A stretch of DNA of 7,630 bases from DATLFS01 sp035540935 (GTDB lineage Bacteria; Actinomycetota; CADDZG01; WHSQ01). The stretch spans positions 1 to 7,630 of the forward strand of contig DATLFS010000110.1 in NCBI GenBank assembly GCA_035540935.1, in the 5' to 3' direction. Numbering within the stretch: the first letter of the stretch is position 1; each line of letters begins with the position of its first letter. A program made the translations under genes and the position numbers. Below the pieces are notes generated by a model. The model searched no databases and was not told where the DNA came from. It saw only the letters and a program-made list of their open reading frames with translations. Below, in pieces: positions 1 to 6,007 of this stretch.

Positions 1-189
1 GCTTCTGGCCGACGTGATCGAGGAACAGGTGGCGGCGCTGTGATCCACAACCCGATGGTCGAGATCCTCGGCGCGAAGGAGATCATCGTCTGCGCCGGCG
101 CGGGTGGTCGTCTTCCCCACACCACCCGCGCCGGCGCAGACGATGATCTCCTTCGCGCCGAGGATCTCGACCATCGGGTTGTGGATCAC
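1..189 (-). CDS. ArsA/Get3-like ATPase, second subunit, N-terminal fragment (only about 109-189 credible)
   Basis: The GTG at 189-187 overlaps the arsA-1 stop as GTGA and has an AGGTGG Shine-Dalgarno 7 bases upstream. The frame reads (M)IHNPMVEILGAKEIIVC followed by AGAGGVGKTTT, the P-loop of an ArsA/Get3-type ATPase. Downstream of the lysine and threonine codons (around 103-111) the sequence folds back on itself. The frame stays open to the window edge, but those roughly 35 codons are antisense copy of the preceding sequence and should not be read as protein. The A-G-A-G-G-V-G-K-T loop lacks the signature lysine seen in arsA-1 (G-K-G-G-V-G-K-T). From memory, this matches the second member of actinobacterial ArsA pairs such as M. 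tuberculosis Rv3680. The natural gene would be expected to continue for some 300-400 residues outside this window. Family assignment rests on the P-loop and on its neighbour. Confidence 0.72.
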   Translation of the reverse strand, partial: MIHNPMVEILGAKEIIVCAGAGGVGKTTTRAGADDDLLRAEDLDHRVVDHSAATCSSITSARS

Positions 190-1181
190 AGCGCCGCCAC
201 CTGTTGCTCGATCACGTCGGCCAGAAGCTCGACATCGGGAAGGGCCAGCCCCGCGGAGAACACGAACGGAAGCTCCAGCACGGGCTGGGCGACCCCGCGT
301 TTCAGAGCTTTCAGGTGCTTCTGCTGGATCGAACGTCTCGCATCGCGGAAGCGCGCGTAACCGAGGAGCGCCTCGAGGTCGTCGTGTTCGAGACGGAGCC
401 CGACCTCGTTCGCCTCACCGCACAACTCGTCGAGCGACCCATCGTCGGCCAGCTCGCCGAACAGCTTCGTCTCGGACTTCGACAGGAGTGGCTGGTAGAC
501 GGCGTTCGCCAAAACCGGTCCGGCGGAGATACCGATGCGCTCCCGGAGCGCGGCGTCGGTTTCGAGCGTCTCCGTCACCGGCATCTCCTCGGGCAGGGTC
601 ACGAGGTGCACGCGCGTCCGGCTCTCGTCCTGCAGCATCTCGACGAGCCATTCCGCCTGCCTGCGAATCGGTCCGACGCGCACCGCGTCGGAGAGCCCCA
701 TCGGGGCAGAGAGGAACTGCAACATGTGCCCCGCGGCCGGCGCATCGAGGACGATCGTGTCGAAGTCGTGGCGCGTTCCCGCAGCGCGGTTCTTCTCGAG
801 GTACCAGACCTTGCCGAGCACCAGGATGTCCTTCAGACCCGGCGCGGCCGTAGCCACGTAGTCGACGAAGTGGGTGCTGGTGAAGACGCGGGAGATCCGC
901 TTCATCTTGTACTGGACCTCAAGGTATTCCGCGAGCGCCTCCTCCGGCGCGATGTTGACGCCCCACACCCCCGGCGTCAGCTCCGCAGGTTCGTAGGTGA
1001 GATGGGTGCGGCCGCCGAGGAGGCGCGCCAGGCTCCCCTTCCGGTCGACCTCGGCGACGCAGACCTTGCGGCCGTGCCGCGCGGCGATCAGCGCCAGAGC
1101 GGCCGCGGCCGTCGTCTTCCCCACGCCGCCCTTCCCCGCCACGATGAGGATGCGGGGCGCGAGGAACTCATCCATCTGCAC
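186..1181 (-). CDS. ArsA/Get3-like P-loop ATPase, first subunit
   Basis: This 331-residue cytoplasmic ATPase belongs to the ArsA/Get3 branch of the MinD/SIMIBI family. It has a deviant Walker A, GKGGVGKTT, at residues 16-24 with signature lysine K17. EVDRKGSLARLL (44-55) fits switch I, and DTIVLDAPAAGHMLQFL (141-157) matches the ArsA 'D-(T)-AP-x-GH' switch II. TLPEEMPVTET (195-205) is a further family motif. It lacks the three-cysteine arsenite site of plasmid ArsA (cysteines visible only at 41 and 254), so arsenite pumping is unlikely. The closest match from memory is mycobacterial Rv3679, which pairs with Rv3680 as a Get3-like heterodimer; here too a second ATPase follows with a GTGA overlap, implying translational coupling. 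The start is GTG at 1181 or ATG at 1175; neither has a strong ribosome site. The true partner or cargo is unknown. Confidence 0.9.
   Translation of the reverse strand: MQMDEFLAPRILIVAGKGGVGKTTAAAALALIAARHGRKVCVAEVDRKGSLARLLGGRTHLTYEPAELTPGVWGVNIAPEEALAEYLEVQYKMKRISRVFTSTHFVDYVATAAPGLKDILVLGKVWYLEKNRAAGTRHDFDTIVLDAPAAGHMLQFLSAPMGLSDAVRVGPIRRQAEWLVEMLQDESRTRVHLVTLPEEMPVTETLETDAALRERIGISAGPVLANAVYQPLLSKSETKLFGELADDGSLDELCGEANEVGLRLEHDDLEALLGYARFRDARRSIQQKHLKALKRGVAQPVLELPFVFSAGLALPDVELLADVIEQQVAAL
197..202 (-). promoter_or_regulatory. Ribosome binding site for the second ArsA-like gene
   Basis: AGGTGG on the minus strand lies within the last codons of arsA-1 and ends 7 bases before the GTG at 189. 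It supports choosing this GTG over the in-frame ATG at 174, and supports coupled translation of the pair. Confidence 0.5.
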
Positions 1182-1219
1182 CCGCGTGTTCTACAGCATC
1201 GCCTCGCGTCTGCGACCAT
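1182..1219. promoter_or_regulatory. Divergent intergenic spacer between arsA-1 and nfeD
   Basis: Only 38 bases separate the two divergent start codons, so any promoters for the two operons must overlap each other or lie inside the opposing gene. The spacer contains TTCTACAGCAT around 1189-1199, the least GC-rich part. Neither strand shows a convincing -35/-10 pair, and no Shine-Dalgarno precedes the nfeD start. Leaderless or very short-leader transcripts are possible, which is common in actinobacteria, but this is inferred from spacing only. Confidence 0.4.
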
Positions 1220-2596
1220 GTGTGGATGCGGCTGCGACGGCTGTTGTTCGCCCTCTGTCTCCTGCTGGGATCGGCAGGGCTCTTCGCTCCCGCGCAGGCT
1301 CAGGACACGAGTCGTCTGGTCGACGTGATCGAGGTGAAGGGCGTCATCGACCCGACGATGGCCGACTACCTCCGGGCGCGTATCGCGGCGGCCGAGCGCG
1401 ACGGGGTGCACGCCGCGGTCATCGAGATCGACACGCCGGGCGGCCTCGATATCTCCATGCGCGGGATCCTGCAGGAGATGCTCGATTCCGAGGTGCCGCT
1501 CGTGGTGTGGGTCGCGCCGCGGGGAGCGCGGGCCGCCTCGGCCGGCACGTTCATCGCGTACGCGGCGAACCTCCTCTACATGGCGGAGTCGACAACGATC
1601 GGCGCGGCTTCTCCCGTGAACCTCGGCGGTGAGGACATCGACGACACGCTGAAGAGCAAGATCACGAACGACGCCGCCGAGCTTCTCGTCGGTATCGCCG
1701 AACAGCGGGGACGAGACGTCGAGTTCGCGGAGGATGCGGTGCGCACGGCGCGCTCGCTCGGCCCGCGCGAGGCGCTCGAGGTGGGCGCGATCGACGGCAT
1801 TGCGTCCTCGCTGAACGCGGTGCTGGGGGAGATGGACGAAACCACCGTCACCGTCGGCTCGGGAACGCAGATGGCGCTCGACACCCTGGACGAGAACGGC
1901 GTTTTGGCCGTCACTCTGCGGTTCCAGGAGATGAACCTTTTCCAGCGGCTCCTGCACACGATCACCAACCCCGAGATCGCCTTCCTGTTGCTGCTCATCG
2001 GGCAGTTCGGGATCATCTTCGAGATCTACAACCCGGGGATCGGGCTCGCCGGCATCCTCGGCGCCGTCTCGCTCCTACTCGGCTTCTATGCGCTCAACGT
2101 CCTGCCGACGAACTGGGCGGGTGTCCTCCTCATCCTCCTGGGCGTGATCTTCTTCGTCGTCGATCTGCACACTTCTGGGCTGGGGATCTGGACGGCGGGA
2201 GGGATCGCCTCGCTCGTCGCCGGCGCCCTGATCCTGTTCGCCGGCGCGTCACCCGACCTGCAGGTCGGTGTGGACACGATCGTCCTCGCCGTCGTGCTTA
2301 CCCTCCTCTTCTTCATCTCGGCGATGACCGCCGCGCTCCGCGTCCGCTTGCGGAGACCGATCACCGGCGAGGAGGCGATCGTCGGGATGGTCGGTGAAGC
2401 CAAGACCGACATCGCCCCCGAGGGGACCGTCCTGACCAAGGGAACGCTGTGGCGGGCCCGCACCATGGAGACGGGCATCGCGCAGGGCGAGAAGGTGCGG
2501 GTCATGGCTACCGAAGGTCTCGTGCTGCTGGTCGAACCGTTGCACGAGGAAGAGCCCCACCTGCCCGGCGGAGCCGAGCAACCCTCTATCTCGTAG
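1220..2596 (+). CDS. nfeD: NfeD family membrane-bound serine protease (long form)
   Basis: This 458-residue long-form NfeD has the expected order: signal sequence, ClpP-like protease domain, membrane region, OB-fold. Residues 3-28 form a basic, hydrophobic signal ending AQA-Q. The protease domain (about 33-205) has DTPGG at 71-75 and AASAGTFIAYAA at 105-116, placing the nucleophile at S107. K147 in KITNDA is the likely lysine base, as in the Ser-Lys dyad of archaeal PH1510. Four or five membrane segments lie between about 250 and 372. The C-terminal soluble domain (about 383-440, EEAIVGMVGEA to GLVLLVEP) fits the NfeD OB-fold. The slipin follows after 35 bases, the classic NfeD/stomatin pairing in which NfeD is thought to cleave or remodel the slipin in membrane quality control. 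The start is GTG at 1220 or ATG at 1226; the latter gives a more typical signal peptide. Neither has a visible ribosome site. Confidence 0.93.
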   Translation: MWMRLRRLLFALCLLLGSAGLFAPAQAQDTSRLVDVIEVKGVIDPTMADYLRARIAAAERDGVHAAVIEIDTPGGLDISMRGILQEMLDSEVPLVVWVAPRGARAASAGTFIAYAANLLYMAESTTIGAASPVNLGGEDIDDTLKSKITNDAAELLVGIAEQRGRDVEFAEDAVRTARSLGPREALEVGAIDGIASSLNAVLGEMDETTVTVGSGTQMALDTLDENGVLAVTLRFQEMNLFQRLLHTITNPEIAFLLLLIGQFGIIFEIYNPGIGLAGILGAVSLLLGFYALNVLPTNWAGVLLILLGVIFFVVDLHTSGLGIWTAGGIASLVAGALILFAGASPDLQVGVDTIVLAVVLTLLFFISAMTAALRVRLRRPITGEEAIVGMVGEAKTDIAPEGTVLTKGTLWRARTMETGIAQGEKVRVMATEGLVLLVEPLHEEEPHLPGGAEQPSIS

Positions 2597-2621
2597 TCTG
2601 TCGCCGACACACTCGCGGAAG

Positions 2622-2627
2622 AGGAGG
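2622..2627 (+). promoter_or_regulatory. Strong Shine-Dalgarno for slipin
   Basis: A full AGGAGG ends 4 bases before the ATG at 2632. It fixes the slipin start there even though the frame is open back into nfeD, and is the strongest ribosome site in the window. This suggests the slipin is made in larger amounts than the enzyme encoded ahead of it, in keeping with SPFH proteins forming large oligomers. Confidence 0.8.
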
Positions 2628-2631
2628 GGAC

Positions 2632-3480
2632 ATGGGTCTTGCCGCAGTCGGGGTCGTCCTGATCCTGGGGCTCATCCTGCTGGCCGCGTCCGTGAGGATC
2701 GTTCAGGAGTATGAGCGGGGCGTCATCTTCCGCCTCGGCCGTGTCGTCGCCGGGGCCAAAGGACCCGGACTCTTCTTCATCATCCCGATCATCGACCGCA
2801 TGGTGAAGGTGAACCTGCAGATCGTCACCCTCGACGTGCCGCCGCAGGACGTCATCACGAAGGACAACGTGACCGTGCGCGTCAACGCGGTGGTGTACTT
2901 CCAGGTCTTCAACCCGGTGAAGGCGATCGTCGAGGTGCAGAACTACCTCTTCGCCACCAGCCAGATCGCGCAGACGACACTGCGCGCCGTTCTGAGCAAG
3001 GCCGACCTCGACGAGATCCTCTCCGAGCGCGACCGCCTTAACTCCGACCTTCAGCGCATCATCGACGACCTGACGGACCCGTGGGGGATCAAGGTCGCGC
3101 TCGTCGAGATCAAAGACGTCGACCTGCCGAGCGAGATGCAGCGCGCGATGGCGAAGCAGGCGGAGGCCGAGCGTGAGCGGCGTGCCAAGATCATCAATGC
3201 CGAGGGTGAGTTCCAGGCGTCCGAGCGCCTCGCCCAGGCCGCCGCCGTCATCGCCCGCCACCCGATCGCCTATCAGCTCCGCTACCTCCAGACCGTGACG
3301 GACGTGTCCGCCGAGAAGAACTCCACGCTGGTCATCCCGATACCTATCGAGCTGCTGGGACCCTTCCAGGCGGCCTTCGGGAAGGACCTGAGCGCGTTCT
3401 CCGGCGACGGAGAGTCCGGCGACGGGGGACCGGACCTAACGGTGGTGGACGACAGGCCGCCGCCGCCCCCGACCCACTAG
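2632..3480 (+). CDS. Slipin / stomatin-like SPFH (band 7) membrane protein
   Basis: This 282-residue protein has one N-terminal hydrophobic segment (residues 2-19), then a band 7/SPFH domain from VRIVQEYERGVIFRLGR (21-37) through GPGLFFIIPIID (44-55), TLDVPPQDVITKDNVTVRV (66-84) and the DEILSERDRLN region (127-137). A charged helix (about 166-208, QAEAERERRAKIINAEGE) supplies the coiled coil used for oligomer assembly. NSTLVIPIPIELL (230-242) is the short hydrophobic stretch that, in the archaeal pair PH1510/PH1511, is the protease cleavage site. The last 35 residues are Gly/Asp-rich and end in five prolines and TH, a lineage-specific tail of unknown role. Slipins scaffold membrane microdomains. 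The start is set by an AGGAGG 4 bases upstream. Cotranscription with nfeD is likely (35-base gap) and with yibE/F (6-base gap). Confidence 0.94.
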   Translation: MGLAAVGVVLILGLILLAASVRIVQEYERGVIFRLGRVVAGAKGPGLFFIIPIIDRMVKVNLQIVTLDVPPQDVITKDNVTVRVNAVVYFQVFNPVKAIVEVQNYLFATSQIAQTTLRAVLSKADLDEILSERDRLNSDLQRIIDDLTDPWGIKVALVEIKDVDLPSEMQRAMAKQAEAERERRAKIINAEGEFQASERLAQAAAVIARHPIAYQLRYLQTVTDVSAEKNSTLVIPIPIELLGPFQAAFGKDLSAFSGDGESGDGGPDLTVVDDRPPPPPTH

Positions 3481-3486
3481 CGCCCG

Positions 3487-4773
3487 GTGGCGCACGGCCA
3501 CACCCACGCCCCGGACGACTTCCCCCGGGCGTCCCCCGAGGTCCGGCGCCGGCTCGCGTTCGCGGTCACGCCTTTCCTCGTCGCGACGCTCGTCGGGCTC
3601 GCGTGGCTGTGGCCGCGCGGGGACACGCCGACGTTGGGAGGGCCTCCGGCGGACGTCTACAAGGGCGAGGTCGTGGCGCTCGATCCGGTCGAGTGCGGTG
3701 ACCTCCCGACCGCCGAGTCGTTCGACTGTGCCGAGGTCGGTGTCCGCCTGAACGAGGGTCCCGACGCGGGAGAGGTCGTCACCTTCCAGGCGGCACAGGG
3801 GGAAGGGGGGCGTCACTTCGCCCGCGGTGACGACGTGCTCATGTCTCGTTCGCCCGACGCGCCGGAGGAGTTCGCCTACAACTTCTTCGACTTCCAGCGC
3901 AACCGCCCGCTCGCCCTTCTCGGGGTCCTGTTCGCGATCGTGGTCGTCGCGCTCAGCCGGTGGAAGGGCTTGTACGCGCTCGCCGGACTCGCGATGAGCC
4001 TTCTCGTCCTCATCCAATTCGTCCTGCCGGCGATCCTCTCGGGCCGGCCGCCGCTGGCGGTGGCGATCGTGGGCGCCGCCGCGATCATGTTCGTCTCGCT
4101 CTACCTCGCGCACGGGTTGAACGCGCGCACGACCACCGCGGTGATCGGGACGATGGTCTCGCTCGCTCTCACAGGTCTCTTGGCACTCTTCTTCGTCGAC
4201 CTCGTTCGCTTCACCGGCTTCGGCAGTGAGGAGGCGCTCTTCCTTCAGGTGTCCGCGCAGCAGGTGAACCTGCGGGGGCTGTTGCTGGGGGGGATCATCA
4301 TCGGGACGCTCGGCGTCCTCGACGACGTCACCGTGACGCAGGCTTCGGCGGTGTGGGAGCTGCACATCGCCAACCCGGCGTATTCGCTGCGCCGGCTTTA
4401 TCGGGCGGCAGTGCGGATCGGCCACGACCACATCGCGTCGACCGTCAACACTTTGGTCCTGGCCTACGCGGGCGCGTCGCTGCCGTTGTTGATCCTCTTC
4501 GTCCTGAGCGAGCGCCCGATCGGGCAGCTCATCACCACCGAGGTGGTCGCGGAGGAGATCGTCCGGACGCTCGTCGGCAGCATCGGCCTCGTCGCGTCGG
4601 TGCCGATAACCACCGCGCTCGCGGCACTAGTCGTGCGTGCGGGTCACGGCGAGAGTGAACCCGCGGTAGAGGAGCCACCTCCTCCGGAGCCGGAGCCGCG
4701 CGAGCGAGGGTGGCGGCGGCCGAAGGCGGAGGAGGAATGGCGCCACGCGCTCGACGAAGAGGAGCAGCCTTAG
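3487..4773 (+). CDS. YibE/F family multi-pass membrane protein
   Basis: This 428-residue protein resembles the YibE/F family (a fused form of Lactococcus YibE and YibF), whose function is not established. A short histidine-containing start (AHGHTHAPD) and basic stretch precede a first membrane segment (about 25-42). An extracytoplasmic region (43-138) contains two cysteines, C70 and C81, and a small beta-type fold. About seven further membrane segments follow from 141 to 385. Family-type conserved stretches are GLNARTTTAVIGTMVSL (210-226), GVLDDVTVTQASAV (276-289) and GHDHIASTVNTLVLAYAGA (312-330). The charged and histidine residues in or near the membrane in the last two suggest a transport or gating role, but that is inference. 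The tail (388-428) is Pro/Glu- then Arg/Trp-rich and probably cytoplasmic. The GTG start lies 6 bases after the slipin stop with no Shine-Dalgarno, so translation probably relies on coupling. Confidence 0.88.
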   Translation: MAHGHTHAPDDFPRASPEVRRRLAFAVTPFLVATLVGLAWLWPRGDTPTLGGPPADVYKGEVVALDPVECGDLPTAESFDCAEVGVRLNEGPDAGEVVTFQAAQGEGGRHFARGDDVLMSRSPDAPEEFAYNFFDFQRNRPLALLGVLFAIVVVALSRWKGLYALAGLAMSLLVLIQFVLPAILSGRPPLAVAIVGAAAIMFVSLYLAHGLNARTTTAVIGTMVSLALTGLLALFFVDLVRFTGFGSEEALFLQVSAQQVNLRGLLLGGIIIGTLGVLDDVTVTQASAVWELHIANPAYSLRRLYRAAVRIGHDHIASTVNTLVLAYAGASLPLLILFVLSERPIGQLITTEVVAEEIVRTLVGSIGLVASVPITTALAALVVRAGHGESEPAVEEPPPPEPEPRERGWRRPKAEEEWRHALDEEEQP

Positions 4774-5177
4774 ACTCGCGGCTCTCGGCAGCCGGTGCAC
4801 ACGCCGTAGACCTCGGCCGTGTGTGTGACCTGTGAGAAGCCGTGGTCGGCCGCGGTCACGGCCGCCCATCGCTCTACGGCCTCGCTCTCGATCTCGACCG
4901 AATGGCCGCACTCGCGGCACACCAGGTGGTGGTGGTGCGCGTCCGTCTCGCACCGCCGATAGATGGCTTCGCCCCCGTCGGTTACGAGCACGTCGACCTC
5001 GCCTTCGTCGGCGAGCGACTGCAGGGTGCGGTACACGGTCGTGAGTCCCACCTGCTCGCCGTGCGCGCGGAGCTGATCGAACAGCTCTTGAGCGCTGCGG
5101 AAGCCGGTGGCATCGGTCAGCGCCCGCACGATCGCGGCGCGCTGCTTGGTGCTCCGGCGGCGCGGGGCGTCGCTCAC
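4770..5177 (-). CDS. zur: Zur (FurB-type) zinc-responsive repressor
   Basis: This 135-residue Fur-family regulator has a winged helix (about 8-75) with the recognition segment GLTTVYRTLQSLADEG (44-59), followed by a dimerisation domain. It aligns closely, from memory, with M. tuberculosis FurB (Zur). The structural zinc site is C87/C90 and C127/C130. The sensory sites fit D62, C76 and the H81-H84 cluster, with E102 and H119 as further ligands; one residue is inserted before the His cluster relative to FurB. All ligands appear intact. The GTG start overlaps the znuB stop as GTGA and has AGGG 7 bases upstream; longer in-frame extensions are antisense to or out of frame with znuB and were rejected. 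Its position as last gene of the znu operon indicates zinc homeostasis over iron and suggests autoregulation. It should repress znuACB when zinc-loaded. Its stop overlaps the convergent yibE/F stop. Confidence 0.95.
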   Translation of the reverse strand: MSDAPRRRSTKQRAAIVRALTDATGFRSAQELFDQLRAHGEQVGLTTVYRTLQSLADEGEVDVLVTDGGEAIYRRCETDAHHHHLVCRECGHSVEIESEAVERWAAVTAADHGFSQVTHTAEVYGVCTGCREPRV

Positions 5178-6007
5178 GCCGCAACCCTGCGGAGACGTGC
5201 CGTCGCGGCCGCCAGCGCGAACACGATCATCGCTCCAAGCACGATCGTCGCGGCCGGGTAGACGTCGGCGTAGAAGGCCACCAGCAGGCCGGCGACGGCT
5301 TCGACGGCGCCGAGAGCCACGGCGGCGAGCACCGTCGCGCGGAAGGATCTCGTGACCTGTTGCGCGGCCGCGACCGGAAGAACGAGCATCGCCGACACCA
5401 GAAGGATGCCGACCACCTTCATCGTGACCGCGATCGTCACTGCGGCGGCGACCGCGATCGTGATGTTGAAGAGCCTGACCGGAAGCCCTGCGGTGCGTGC
5501 GATGTCTTCGTCGTAACAGACGGCGAACAGCTCCTTGCGCAGAAGGAACGTCAGCGCGAGCACGGCCGCGGCCGCACCGCCCGTCACCGCGAGATCGCCG
5601 TTGTCGACCGTCACCACCGAACCGAACAGATAGCCGATCAGGTTCCCGCTCGTTGCGTCGCTCATCGAGGTGAGGAAGACGCCGAGAGCGATGCCGCCGT
5701 AGAAGATCAGCGCGAGCGCCACGTCGCCGGCCGTCCTGCCGCGCTCGCGCAGGAGTTCGATCGCGATCGCGCCCAAAACGGCGGCCGCGACTGCCGTTGC
5801 GACCGGCGCGACCCCGGCCAGGAAGCCCGCCGCCACCCCGGCGAAAGCGACATGCCCGATCCCGTCGCCCATGAGCGCGAGGCGTCGCTGGACGAGGAAG
5901 ACACCCACGGCCGGAGCCGCAAGCCCGATGAAGAGCGCGGCCAGCAGCGCGCGGCGCATGAAGTCGAACTGGCACGCCTCGAGGGGGCAGAGGTCGAAGA
6001 CGCTCAC
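5174..6007 (-). CDS. znuB: ZnuB zinc ABC transporter permease
   Basis: This 277-residue inner-membrane permease of the ABC-3 (ZnuB/TroC/MntB) family transports Zn(II) delivered by ZnuA, powered by ZnuC. The N-terminus VSVFDLCPLEACQFDFMRRAL is followed by about eight membrane segments. Family hallmarks include RRLALMGDGIGHVAFAGVA (41-59), ending the first segments with the conserved D-x-I/L-x-H-x-x-x-x-G pattern, and the loop RTAGLPVRLFN (171-181) before MKVVGILLVSAMLVLPVA (196-213). The length is usual for the family. The GTG start overlaps the znuC stop (GTGA), with GGGAG 4 bases upstream. An unusual detail is the two cysteines (C7, C12) just before the first membrane segment. The same family includes manganese and iron permeases; the zinc assignment rests mainly on Zur and ZnuA alongside. 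Confidence 0.93.
   Translation of the reverse strand: MSVFDLCPLEACQFDFMRRALLAALFIGLAAPAVGVFLVQRRLALMGDGIGHVAFAGVAAGFLAGVAPVATAVAAAVLGAIAIELLRERGRTAGDVALALIFYGGIALGVFLTSMSDATSGNLIGYLFGSVVTVDNGDLAVTGGAAAAVLALTFLLRKELFAVCYDEDIARTAGLPVRLFNITIAVAAAVTIAVTMKVVGILLVSAMLVLPVAAAQQVTRSFRATVLAAVALGAVEAVAGLLVAFYADVYPAATIVLGAMIVFALAAATARLRRVAA

Larger units (their letters stand above)
1..228. repeat. Near-perfect inverted repeat at the window edge (probable fold-back artefact)
   Basis: Bases 1-108 are the reverse complement of 121-228 (position x pairs with 229-x), separated by a 12-base spacer at 109-120. The only mismatch I find is 23 against 206. The right arm and spacer read on the minus strand as the normal end of one ArsA-family gene and the start of the next. 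The left arm is a second copy in opposite orientation: it repeats the arsA-1 C-terminus on the plus strand (bases 2-43, stop included), with Glu for Gln at the mismatch. The innermost bases, GGTGGT and ACCACC, are natural glycine and threonine codons of the P-loop GGVGKTT, so the true gene itself holds a short inverted repeat that could seed a fold-back. Left-arm sequence should not be trusted as genomic until confirmed. A genuine palindrome is possible but less likely. Confidence 0.93.

Noticed and set aside
40..360. Plus-strand open frame beginning with a copy of the arsA-2 N-terminus
   Set aside because: Its first 23 codons come from the fold-back arm and the rest is antisense to arsA-1; the P-loop breaks at the palindrome centre (GGRLP in place of GGVGK).
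186..1181. Arsenite efflux ATPase (ArsA of an ars operon)
   Set aside because: No arsenite-binding cysteine triad and no arsB, arsC or arsR nearby; the sequence fits the Get3-like actinobacterial pair better.
1182..1219. Sigma-70 type promoters in the divergent spacer
   Set aside because: TACAGC on the plus strand and TAGAAC on the minus strand resemble -10 boxes only weakly and no matching -35 is present, so no individual promoter is called.
204..1328. 374-codon plus-strand open frame across arsA-1, ending in a cysteine-rich stretch from the ATG at 1218
   Set aside because: It is antisense to a well-supported ATPase gene and runs on into the nfeD signal-peptide region out of frame; GC-rich DNA keeps such frames open. 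The Cys-rich end is a frame-shifted reading of the signal peptide codons.
3436..4431. 331-codon minus-strand open frame opposite yibE/F
   Set aside because: Composition is dominated by Arg, Asp, Glu, Pro and His with no recognisable domain, while the plus strand codes a clear membrane protein.
4660..4800. Possible terminator hairpin at the yibE/F-zur convergence
   Set aside because: GC-rich repeats such as GGAGCCGGAGCC occur in the Pro/Glu-coding tail, but I could not find a stem-loop followed by a T-tract on either strand.
5178..5975. Long N-terminal extension of Zur in the open frame
   Set aside because: This part is znuB read in another frame; the GTG at 5177 gives the normal Fur-family length and has a ribosome site.
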